A DNA stretch of 64,000 bases from CALNYX01 sp942490925 (GTDB lineage Bacteria; Chlamydiota; Chlamydiia; Chlamydiales; JAAKFR01): the NCBI GenBank assembly GCA_942490925.1, contig CALNYX010000017.1, positions 1 to 64,000 of the forward strand. Direction: 5' to 3'. Positions 19,901 to 28,500 of the stretch are shown here, one piece after another. Below the pieces are notes generated by a model. That model searched no databases. It worked only from the letters and a program-made list of their open reading frames with translations, and was not told the origin of the DNA. The translations under genes and the position numbers were made by a program. Each line of letters opens with the position of its first letter. Within the stretch, counting starts at the first letter, position 1.

Positions 19901-22573
19901 ATCAATATGTCCGGAGCATTTCGTGCTGGTCTCTATCGCATGTTACAAAGTGAATATAATCATCTCAAAGCAACACATCTTGACATTGATGAATGTGATC
20001 CAGCAAAACACATTGTAGATGAGTTTTTTGCGCAAAGTCTGGCTCCCGAAATCTGTTATCGAAATGGGGAGCGGTTTATAGCCTATTTGCATGAACAGGC
20101 CTACCTTGAGCAGACACAATTGATTGAGCCTTTTTCTGATGACCAGACCCTGCTGATTACCGGAGGAACGCGTGGCATTGGGTTTTTATGTGCAAAACAT
20201 TGTGTGAAAAATTATGGAGTGAAACGATTAGCACTGCTTGGTCGCGAATCTTTTCCACCGAAAGAGCAGTGGGAGCGATTTAAGGATGATCAGACTTCGA
20301 TTGGAAAAAAAATTCGTGCCTTTCTGGAGCTCGAATCTCAAGGTGTTGAAGTTTCAGCATTTGGTGTCTCACTTACTGATCAAAAGGCTATTGCACAGCT
20401 CAAAGGGCAAGTCGGGCCAATTGGAGGAGTCATTCATTGCGCAGGCATTGTGGATATGCAGACTTTGGCTTTTATTCGGAAGACCCCTGAGAAACTTCAA
20501 CCTGTTTTAGAACCCAAAACATTGGGAACGATTAGACTATATGAACTCCTTCATACAGAACCTCTAAAGTTCTTTGTCCTTTTCTCATCAGTCTCTGCGA
20601 CCATTCCTTATCTCTCTGCTGGTCAAAGTGATTATACAATGGCAAATGCCTACTTAGACTATTTTGCAACAGCTCATTGTCACGAAAGTCCAATTGTTAG
20701 CGTTCAGTGGCCAAACTGGAAAGAGGCGGGCATGGGAGAGGTGACGAATCCTGCCTATTTAGAGAGTGGTGTATTAAGCATTTCAGATGAAGAAGGGTTA
20801 AAATTCTTAGATCAGATTTTATCACAACGCGCACTGCCAGTGGTCTTGCCCGTCATAAAAGATACAGCAATTTGGAAGCCAGAGCGTTTTCTTCAGCAGA
20901 TAGAGGCAAAAAAGCAAGAAAAACCTCAACAGATAAAACAAGAACCTCTATCTCAATCAAACAGTATTGAGGCATGGTTACAGGAGCTTTTTTCTGAAGA
21001 GCTACAGATTCCTGTAGAGCAATTAAAATGTAACCAACCTTTTCAAGATTATGGAGCTGACTCAATTATTCTTGTACAGGTATTGCATCGCATTAATCAG
21101 AAATTTGAAGGGCACTTAGATCCTTCGATTCTCTATGAACATGTGACGATTCGATCGTTTGCAAAATGGCTAGTTACAACCTATCCTGACTCATTCAGCG
21201 TAGATGATAATGAAGAGATATCTCAAGCTGTTGTAGAGGCCCCAGCTATAACAGTGACCAACAATGTATCCCAAGATGAGATTGCAGTTGTGGGAATGTC
21301 GTGTCGATTTTCTGGGGCGGATTCTTTGGAGGCGTTTTGGGAGTTGCTCTCACTTGGGCGTTCAGCTATTCGGCCAATACCTGAAAAACGGTGGCTTTCG
21401 TCAGACTATGCTGGAATATTGGAACGTGCATGGGAGTTTGATCCTGATTTTTTTCAACTCTCAATTGAAGATGCTAAAGGGATGGATCCCCAAGCGCTCT
21501 TGCTTTTAGAAGAGTGTTTGAAGCTGTGGTATCAAGCGGGTTATATGCCTGAAGAAGTCAAAGGGCAAGCGGTAGGCGTCTATATCGGAGGACGTAGCCA
21601 ACATATACCAAATGCTCTTGATTTGACACAGATGCGCAATCCCATTTTAGGAATAGGTCAGAATTATTTGGCTGCAAATGTATCGAACTTTTTCGATTTA
21701 AATGGTCCGAGCCTTGTAATTGACACAGCTTGTTCTTCAGCGCTTGTATGTATGAACATGGCGATTCAAGCGTTGCAAAACGGGGAGATTCAAGCAGCTA
21801 TTGTTGGAGGTATCGGATTTTTGGAGAATGACGCTGTTCACCGACTGTTTAAACAACGTAATATTCTTTGCAAAGGGCAAACTTTTCATCTCTTTGATGA
21901 GCGAGCAAGTGGAATCGTTCTCGGTGAGGGTGTGGGAGTTGTTCTTTTGAAAACCCTTAAGCAGGCTAGAGTAGATGGAGATCATATTGATGCTATTGTT
22001 AAAGGGATTGCAATCAATAACGATGGTAGAACAGCTGGGCCAGCAACACCGAATATCGAAGCACAAAAAGCTGTAATGGAGCAAGCGCTTGCAAAAAGTG
22101 GCTTGCAACCTGAGGAGATCGGCTATCTCGAAGCCAATGGCTCTGGGTCGGTAGTGACTGATCTTTTAGAGCTCAAAGCAATTCAGTCGGTTTATGGTAC
22201 TCCCTTAAGCATTGGTTCTCTCAAGCCAAATATTGGCCATCCACTCTGTGCCGAGGGGATTGCTGGATTTATCAAGACTGTGTTGCTGTTACAGCGACAA
22301 CAGCTTGTGCCCTTTCTATCTGGGCAACAGCCATTGGAACATTTCGATTTGAAAGCTGCCCAACTGCATTTTTGTCGAAAACTAGAGAAGTGGAATAGTT
22401 CATATGCAGCAATAAATTGCTTTGCAGATGGAGGAACAAATGCACATGTAATTGTTGGAGCTGGAGAAAAGATGGAGGGGCAACGCTCAAGCCTTAAGCC
22501 ACCGACGCTCAATAAAAGAGCACTAGAAAATGAGAAAGAGAGTCTATGGGATACATGCGAGGTAGAGGTTTGA
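10934..22573 (+). CDS. Hybrid NRPS-trans-AT PKS, loading protein: AL-ACP-C-A(Gly)-PCP-KS-ACP-KS-KR-ACP-KS0
   Basis: A 3879-aa protein that starts the chain. Domains: acyl-ligase ~1-560 (TSGTSGKPK ~173) activating an unknown acid; ACP Ser574 (GINS); condensation ~625-1060 with HHIIFDG (His753-754); adenylation ~1070-1560, pocket read by eye as D-I-L-Q-L-G-L-V-W-K, the glycine pattern; PCP Ser1593 (GGDS); KS1 ~1647-2075 (Cys1811 in SNCSSS, His1947, His1983), then directly ACP Ser2230; KS2 ~2287-2715 (Cys2455, His2590); KR with GGTRGIG ~3077 and Tyr3234; ACP Ser3377; KS3 ~3449-3845 with Cys3600 but NGSGS (Asn3735) in place of HGTGT, hence non-elongating. It ends right after KS3; the partner DH-ACP opens the next gene, forming a dehydrating bimodule. 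No AT domain is present. The architecture closely parallels BaeJ/PksJ. Confidence 0.95.
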   Translation: MGIHQQIRWKNLSTLTSLLHHTVFSTKSNQGITYLHSDSSKTFQSYLDLWDQASRIAQALKSRGVKPQDQLIYQLDKNHQFLPAVWGGILAGAVGVPLTVPPAYAQPHSAREKLEIAWEFLDRPVVITSQDCLSDLLMWKGEVQAFAIEDLLLNDVPCQTHDIDSDELVFLYFTSGTSGKPKAVMLSHANLLCMVRGNIQIHGLSQSDVLYNWMPYDHVGMFGMLHLPNLVLGAHQVHIAMDEILLDPIKWLEGIDHYKASITWAPNFAFSLINKLSEEIKQKKWNLSSIRYMLNGGEEVVAKVARDFLQLLKSKGLSENAMCPAWGMSETSSGVIFSHNFSLASTNDNDPFVELGKPIEECTIRIVDDQLNVMPDGKIGRLQIKGPCIMKGYYQRPDLNAQVFSEDGWFDTGDSGFLKEGCLTLTGRTSDLIIINGVNYYSHVVEAEVDKIKEVKSSFTAACRVRPPNSTTDELAIFVVPLERGNTQLQQKIRLHVMQTIGVMPNYVLLVEEDRIPKTSLGKIQRAQLKKAFENGEFSQPESKETLISFLRGEMKTSEGIVGTTNLFGLGINSIEMFHVIRFIEKAYRVKLTTKELYQHPTLQELQLYIKQKQEVDLTPLMPIEKSLGTHALSEGQKGLWAREKIEGDVLAYHLPLCFSFSSQIDVKKMQAAIDLTLAQHPILTSYIQQKEHKPFLMKGGNVPIEVRSHLNEKTALQYLHEKIAEPFALHSLMHVHLVSCGEQKHFLLFVIHHIIFDGLSSVTFLQTLLQCYHSLLKGKKPVLTPMHIGYEAFVAWEQQMLLSDSYAKYWKRKLAGAHFSKEIERVKSRSFTKTFSKKMVQEIQQYAKRHSKSVSTVLLGAYMVLLHRYWRQDDVIVGMPVMQRPREEFDGVIGLFLNMIPIRGIIKKNASFLTFLDQLQETCLEGLDNSAYPFSKICQHLNQPAVLQAAFYYQNFLQTTSYERICKQYHEDFLVHPIREIQQAEEFPLLFEIWEEDEVITLNIKTHSATFAELSLENLFSHYMDVIGSVIRESNSPIQEITLLSKSEKNLLLKWNETQQEFSDVCFHTLFEKQARSTPHLPAAVYNGQTLNYQELNEKSTKLAHYLQQKGVLPETVVGICVERSLEMLVALLGVLKAGGTYLPLDPSYPKTHLDGILKECSVSHIVTQSSYKKRFLQECVVCLDTDEKIITQGGQRLKRDVQPHHLAYVIFTSGTTGQPKGVMVPHRALTNFLISVSNCPGMKQEQRLLALATYNFDIAVLELFLPLLVGGCCCICLSETAHDPRLLKEEIQNIRPHLIQATPATWTMLFETGWKNELGIKILCGGEALLPSLKQHFIESKSEAWNLFGPTETTVWSTVGRIQQEQPLTIGCPIANTQIYIVDSTLEQVPIGIPGELCIAGAGLARGYWNDPKLTAEKFINNPFTLESHLYKTGDLARWLSNGEIEYLGRLDHQVKIRGFRVELGAIDAIVNAHSQISNSITVVKNDGEHKKLITYYVATKSLSSDALRVYLTASLPEYMVPVHLIQIEKLPLMSNGKICRKILESKEVLGSQVNLPKSETEAQVLQVWQEVLQVKNIDVEGGFFAVGGDSILAVTVVEKIKHELGYELTVTDLFAYPNVRALSRYLAEEKKTQVVSMKESSSEGVAIIGISCNFPGAKDSREFWELLKNEQEGMQFFDKEQLRALGVPEDLIADPHYVPICSSMEGKADFDSDFFQVSPKDAEMMDPQLRQLLQHAWRAVEDAGYLASEIPETSVYTSTSNNAYQALLDPSESDSYLAWVLSQSGTIPTMISHKLGLQGPSYAVNSNCSSSLVGLHTACQSLQSEESNCALVGACSLHLSPTVGYRHQPGMNLSSDGHLRAFDAKADGMLAGEGVAVVLLKRAADALRDGDHIYAIIRGIAVNNDGSDKAGYYAPSVSGQSNVIQKALKNAKVQPEEVDYIEVHGTGTKLGDPIEFAALKEAYGSAKKCGIGSVKTNLGHLDTAAGLAGCIKLALSLVHHELPPSLHYEQPNPECDFDSSPFYVVNKAQVLKGELHCAALSSFGIGGTNVHAIFKSAIARVTKKILGPYYLPISAKDEERLKAYIQQLLKFIASFKGELADLAYTFQIGRKAMECRALFVVANIEDLRDQLNLYLKGSKSPQSHPWLNQQLFNWMELYPNEIPNRIPAPTYPFAPKTYWPQTKKQTVSGSNQGTLDMQLRRIASNILGIKPNEIRADLEWGEYGFDSIALIQFANQIQQKLQQEINPALFFEHKTLAEFSQFMGKQSTAIPTSIRIEKGDISEPIAIVGISGQFPGAKDLDDFWENLFGEKDCITQIPADRWDWRDYFGDPEKEVNKTNVKWGGFLDTVAEFDPLFFGISPREAPYIDPQQRLLLTHAWKAIEDAGCAPKSLAGTKTGVFIGTGQTGYKDLFAQMPLEAHAATGYLIPSIGPNRLSYFLDLHGPSEPVETTCSSSLVAIHRAACAIQDGSCEMAIAGGINTIVIPEGHICYSKAGMLSLDGKCKTFAEGANGYVRGEGVGIIMLKRLSDAQRDKNPIYGVIRGSAENHGGRANTLTSPNPKAQTDVILAAYEKGGVDPRDISYIEAHGTGTSLGDPIEINALKEAFQLSDGHCALGSVKTNIGHLEVAAGVAGLIKVLLQMKHKIIVKSLHSEHINPYIQLENSPFYIAQEKEEWRSESPRLAAVSSFGIGGVNAHMVIEEFVSEQESVSSDASTIVPLSAKNNVQLQEQARQLLQFLEKTECLLSELAYTLQVGRDAMEERLAFVVKSPEELQEKLQDYLKGVSGSFYQGEASQHQEALLLMAEDEDMERALLSWVSKKKYEKLAALWVKGLDVSWNVLYGEQHPKRRSLPTYPFAKERYWVTQKEKPKRPACYLKKGWKLYPLVSAKKDVRKVLILANAQTTELAKSVGKYFPNHTIVNTKQMSTLPSEWSDIDGWIDLIGCGNVEDLSYEWMHWLQQLIQNGHKQGIVILGVTKLLEAHANKAINMSGAFRAGLYRMLQSEYNHLKATHLDIDECDPAKHIVDEFFAQSLAPEICYRNGERFIAYLHEQAYLEQTQLIEPFSDDQTLLITGGTRGIGFLCAKHCVKNYGVKRLALLGRESFPPKEQWERFKDDQTSIGKKIRAFLELESQGVEVSAFGVSLTDQKAIAQLKGQVGPIGGVIHCAGIVDMQTLAFIRKTPEKLQPVLEPKTLGTIRLYELLHTEPLKFFVLFSSVSATIPYLSAGQSDYTMANAYLDYFATAHCHESPIVSVQWPNWKEAGMGEVTNPAYLESGVLSISDEEGLKFLDQILSQRALPVVLPVIKDTAIWKPERFLQQIEAKKQEKPQQIKQEPLSQSNSIEAWLQELFSEELQIPVEQLKCNQPFQDYGADSIILVQVLHRINQKFEGHLDPSILYEHVTIRSFAKWLVTTYPDSFSVDDNEEISQAVVEAPAITVTNNVSQDEIAVVGMSCRFSGADSLEAFWELLSLGRSAIRPIPEKRWLSSDYAGILERAWEFDPDFFQLSIEDAKGMDPQALLLLEECLKLWYQAGYMPEEVKGQAVGVYIGGRSQHIPNALDLTQMRNPILGIGQNYLAANVSNFFDLNGPSLVIDTACSSALVCMNMAIQALQNGEIQAAIVGGIGFLENDAVHRLFKQRNILCKGQTFHLFDERASGIVLGEGVGVVLLKTLKQARVDGDHIDAIVKGIAINNDGRTAGPATPNIEAQKAVMEQALAKSGLQPEEIGYLEANGSGSVVTDLLELKAIQSVYGTPLSIGSLKPNIGHPLCAEGIAGFIKTVLLLQRQQLVPFLSGQQPLEHFDLKAAQLHFCRKLEKWNSSYAAINCFADGGTNAHVIVGAGEKMEGQRSSLKPPTLNKRALENEKESLWDTCEVEV

Positions 22574-22574
22574 T

Positions 22575-25500
22575 ATGGGAGATTTTATAAAACGACTCAC
22601 TATTTCAATCAAAAATCCGATTATCCGTAACCACGTCGTCTATGGAGAGTCTGTTTTACCAGGCTTGTCCTATGTTGATCTGATCTATCAGGCATTCAAA
22701 GAGCAAGGCTATGACTATCGTCAACTGACGCTTCAGAATTTATCGATGTACCACCCTTTAAAAGTAGATAAGCAGACGAGTGTGACCCTTGAAATTAAGA
22801 ATGAGCAAGTAGAGCAAGATTTTTGGTTGATCAAGATTGAAGAAGGACAAAAGCTCTACCTTCAAGCTGAGATGCAATGTGGGATTCCAACAGTGTTTGA
22901 TGAAGTGATAGATATCAATCATGTTAAGCAATCTGCGCAGCGTATGACCGACATCAGTGATGCTTATGCACAATGCTGTCGTCAGGATCTTGTGCATTCG
23001 GATCTAATGAAGTTGCAAGGAGAGATCTACCACTCTCAAAAGGGAATTTTGATGCATCTTCTAGTTGATCCAAGTTTTTTAGTTTCTGCAAGGCAATTCT
23101 TATTTCATCCAGCTCTTGTTGATGGAAGTGGAGTTGGGGCAAATGTCATGCTTTATGACATTTTAGATGGAGAAAAACGGCTCTTTGTACCGCTGTTTTA
23201 TGAATCCTTCAAAGCCTGTGAGCTTTTACATGAATCTTGTTGGGTGCGTGTTCAAACAGATTCTCTCTTCTATGAAAATGAGCTCATTCGTCTCACATTG
23301 GAATTTTTTAATGATAATGGAAAAAAAGTTGCTGAGCTAAAGGATTTTACAAGCAAAATGGTGCGTGAGATTGATTTAATCAATCCTAAAAGACAGAGCA
23401 ACTTAAAAAAACAAAAGCCAAAGAAAGTAATTCAGTCAGATCAATCAGCTGATCCCTATCTCGTCCAACTTTTTTCTGAATATCTCAATCGACCTTTCGA
23501 TCAAATTAAGGTCAATGTTGGGTATTACGAGATGGGTTTGGATTCTCCAGGTTTGTTGAAAATTGTTGAGGCAATTGGCGAAAAAATTGGTAAAAAACTT
23601 TCACCAACATTGCTATTTGAGTACACGACAATTGCTGATCTCTCAGCATATCTTGAAAAAAATGAAAAAAAAGTGGTGAGAAAAGCATCAAAACGTATTT
23701 CCCAAGATCAGCCGATCGCAATTATTGGGATGGCGGGACGCTATCCAAAAGCCGAAAATCTGAATGAATTTTGGGAGAATCTTAAAAGCGGAAGAGATTG
23801 TATCGATGAAATTCCAACCTCACGCTGGGATCAGAAACGGGTAGCTGGGATTAGGTCTCCTTCAGGGAAAATAATTTCAAAGTGGGGTGGTCTTATTGAT
23901 CATCCAGAATGTTTTGATCCGCAATTTTTTCGCATTTCTCCTAAAGAGGCTGAAATTCTAGATCCGCAGGAGCGACTCTTTTTACAAACTTGCTGGGAGA
24001 CTTTGGAGGATGCAGGGTATACGCCACAAATTCTCGGATCCCAAGTCGGTGTTTTTACTGGGGTTATGCATAAAGACTACACCTTAATCGGAGTAGAAAA
24101 TGTTTTTCCACTGCCTTTAAGCCAAGCCTCTCTTGCCAACCGTGTTTCCTATTTTTGCAATTTTCATGGCCCCAGTCTTGTCATCGATACAGCCTGTTCT
24201 TCCTCTTTAACTGCCATTCATCTGGCAATAGAAAGTCTGCAAAAAGGGGAGTGCAAAGTCGCTTTGGCTGGCGGTGTGAATCTCTCGCTTCATCCTCATA
24301 AATATCTCTCCTATGGTAATGCAGACATGTTTTCCAGTGATGGACGGTGTCGGGCATTTGGGAAGGGGGGAGATGGCTATGTTCCTGCAGAAGGAGTGGG
24401 TGCAGTTCTTCTTAAACCTCTATGTGAAGCAGAAAAGGATGGAGATCAGATCTATGCAGTGATTAAAGCTAGTGCAATCAATCATGTCGGTATGGTGAGT
24501 GGAATCACAGTGCCAAGCCCGACTGCACAAGCTGATGTGATTGAAATGTGTTTGGAAAAAGCTGGCATAGATCCTAGTAGCATTAGCTATATAGAAGCAC
24601 ATGGGACTGGAACTTCGTTAGGGGATCCAATTGAAGTTCAAGGGCTAGTCAAAGCATTTTGTGGTACTAAAAAGCAGTTTTGTGCTCTGGGATCAGTAAA
24701 ATCAAACATTGGACATGCAGAATCTGCTGCAGGCATTAGTGGGTTGACAAAAGCTGTTTTGCAACTACATAACCGTACACTTGTGCCATCACTCCATTCA
24801 GAAGAGCTCAATCCTTATTTAGAGCTGCCTGAATCTCCTTTTTATGTACAACATACAACAGAAGAGTGGCAACACGATCAGCTACGTCGTGCAGGGGTAA
24901 GCTCTTTTGGGGCCTTAGGAGCCAATGCTCATGTGATTTTAGAAGAATATATCTCAAAGCAAACGTCTTCTTTCAAGCCAACAGGACCTGCAATTGTACC
25001 TCTATCAGCTAAGAACAAGAAACGCCTTCAGGCCTATGCATTGAAACTCTCACAGGTGGAAGATGTAAACCTTTATGACCTTGCTTATACCCTACAAATT
25101 GGCCGCGTTGCACTAGAAGAACGAATCGTTTTCATTGTGAATGATCTAAAGGAATTACGTGAGAAATTAAGAGCTTTTGAAGGAGATGCTCACCCTTGGA
25201 CAAAAGGGGAGAGCTTTGATTGGAATACTCTTTATGGAAAAGATAAGCCACGCCGTATTAGCTTACCAACCTATCCTTTTGCTAAAGAACCGTATTGGGT
25301 GCCAAAAAGAGAAGTGCTTACTCAAACCGTTCAACTCCATCCTTTACTTCATTGCAATGTCTCAAATCTAAAGAGACAGCGTTTTGAAGCGACATTCACA
25401 GGGGATGAATTTTTTCTTGCCGATCATGTGGTAAAGGGGAAGAAAATGCTACCTGGCATGGCTTACCTTGAAATGGTGCGTGCTGCTGTAGAATTAGCTG

Positions 25501-28500
25501 TAGATGACTCTTACGTGATTCAGATTAAAGATGTGGTTTGGCTGCAGCCCATTGTAGTTGAAATGGAATCGGTATCTGTAGCGGTGGAACTCTTCCCCAT
25601 AAACGAGCATGAAATCCGCTTTGAGGTCTCTGAAACTCACGTTTGTTGCCAAGGAGTTGTTGTCCTCTCTCCAGAAACTATGGCTCCAAATTTACCGCTA
25701 AATGAACTGCAAGAGCGTTGCCATAATGAGCTTTCAGAAAAACAATGTTATGCTGCATATCAGGAGATGGGGATTTCCTATGGTCCAGGCCATCGTGGAG
25801 TCAAAAAAATCTCGGTGGGTAGTGAAGAAATCATCGCAACATTAGCCCTGCCAGATTTGGGTGATAGCTTTATCTTACATCCAGGTCTTCTTGACTCTGC
25901 TGTGCATGCTTCAATTGGACTAAGAGATCTCAATAATCTGATTCTAATGATTCCATTTGCACTTGATACCGTCACCGTTTATAGGCCATGTGTATCTTCT
26001 ATGTCAGCCTGGATTCGCTATGCTTCTAGAGATAAGGTGGACATTGATCTCATGGATCAAACAGGCCAAGTCTGTGTTGCAATTAGGGGATTAGCTTCAA
26101 GAACACTTGAACAGAAAGGAGCTTTGCTTTTTGAGCCAAGGTGGGTAGAGCAGTCTATTTCTAAGCAATTTAGCACAACAAAACAGATTGATTATGATCC
26201 GAAAAAAGGGTACCTCCAAACCTACACGGAGCTTTTTGAGCAAGTAAAGAGCATTCTAAAAAATAAATTGGAAACAGATTTCCTTTTACAGGTTACGATC
26301 CCTCAAGACCCTCGTCTACTTCAACCAATCTCTGCATTACTCAAAACAGCCCATCTTGAAAACCCTCATTTTTTTGGTGAGGTCATTGAAGAGGGAAAGA
26401 GTCGAAACTTGTCATGGACGGAGTTGACAACACAACAAACAACAAGTCCTTGGAAAGATGGAGGTATTTACCTAATCGTTGGAGGTGGCGGTGGACTTGG
26501 ATGGATTTTTGCCAAAGAGATTGCAAAGCACACTAAGAATACAACTCTGATTTTAACAGGACGTTCAAGTCGCACGCAATTACCAGAGATAGATGGTGCC
26601 AAAGTATTGTACCGCCAAGTTGATGTGACAAAAAAAGAGTTGGTAGAAAGCCTCATTCACGAAATTCAGCAAAAGCAGGGGCAGCTCAACGGTGTGATTC
26701 ATAGTGCTGGAATTACTCAAGATCATCTGATTATCCAAAAAGATCGTGAGGAATTTTTAGATGTTTTAAGTTCTAAGGTGTTAGGAACAATAAATTTAGA
26801 TCAATCGACGCGCGATATCCCTCTTGATCTGTTTTTACTATTCTCTTCTGGTACTGCAGCTGTTGGTAACGTGGGACAAGCAGATTACGCAATGGCAAAT
26901 GCCTTTATGAATGCGTTTGCCGACTATCGCATTACGAAAAAGCGATCTGGGCAAACGTTATCAGTCATGTGGCCCCTTTGGAAAGAGGGGGGGATGCAAG
27001 TCTCTGATGAGATTCAACAGGTGATGCAACAGACCAGTGGTATGGTTCCAATGGAAACAAATATTGGGATTCAAGCTTTTTACCAAGCGCTTGCATCTCA
27101 AAGATCTCAGGTTGCAGTTGTTCAGGGTGATCCAGTTAAAATCCGGGGTTATTTAGGCCTTACAACTGAAACAAAGACAACGGTTGTAGGCCTTTCAAAA
27201 GAGAAGGCTGAGCGTTATTTTATAGAACTTTTGTCATCAACATTGAAACTTCCAATTGAGCGGATTTCATCGACTGTGCCAATGGAAGAGTTTGGGATTG
27301 ATTCGTTGTTAGTTGTGCAGATGACAAATGAGCTTGAAAAGATATTTGGCCCCTTGTCAAAAACGCTTTTTTTCGAATACCAGACCATCCGTGAGCTAAC
27401 AGAATATTTCCTTAAAGCATTTCCTGAGAAATTTACTGAAACTCAAACAACATCCAAGAGAATAGACACTAAGCTAGCAGAACGCTTTATCTCAAAGACA
27501 CAATCTGAAAATGTTGAGATTGCTGTCATAGGTCTTTCGGGTCGTTATCCTCAAGCAGATGACTTACGTGAATATTGGCAAAATCTAAAAGAGGGAAGGG
27601 ATTGCATTTCAGAAATTCCAAAAGAGCGTTGGGATCACTCATACTACTATGATTCAAATAAAAATGCTCCCAATAAAACCTATAGTAAATGGGGAGGGTT
27701 CATCAGAGGAGTTGATTGTTTTGACCCTCTGTTTTTTCGTATTTCTCCTAAAGATGCAGAGTTGATGGATCCTCAAGAGCGACTTTTCTTACAGTGTGCT
27801 TATGCAACCTTGGAAGATGCTGGTTATCCTCATATGAAAGAAGCGCAGGTTGGTGTTTATGTTGGGGTGATGTATTCAGAGTACCAATTACACGGTGTCC
27901 AAAATGGAACATCGATTGCAGGCAATCCAGCATCCATTGCAAATCGTGTCTCCTACTTCTTTAATTTTGACGGACCAAGTATTGCTCTTGATACAATGTG
28001 TTCTTCTTCTCTAACTGCTCTACATTTAGCTTGTGAAAGTTTGCGAAGTGGTGGGTGTGAGATGGCTCTAACGGGTGGAGTGAATCTTTCGATTCATCCA
28101 AACAAATATCTAATGTTAGGGCAAGGGCGCTTTGTTTCAAGCAAAGGAAAGTGTGAAAGTTTTGGAATTGGAGGAGATGGGTATGTCCCTGGAGAAGGGG
28201 TTGGAGCAGTACTTCTTAAACCTTTGGCAAAAGCTGTTGCTGATCGAGATCATATCTACGGAATCATTAAGGGATCTGCTATCAATCATGGGGGAAAAAC
28301 CAATGGTTACTCTATTCCCAATCCAAATGCCCAAACAAGAGTTATTGAGCGAGCATTAAAAACGGCAGGAGTAGAGCCTGAAGCACTCAACTACCTGGAG
28401 GCACATGGAACGGGTACTTCACTTGGTGATCCAATTGAAATGACTGCTTTAACAAAGGTGTTTGAAAAACGTGAACGTCCATGTGCTATTGGATCAGCAA

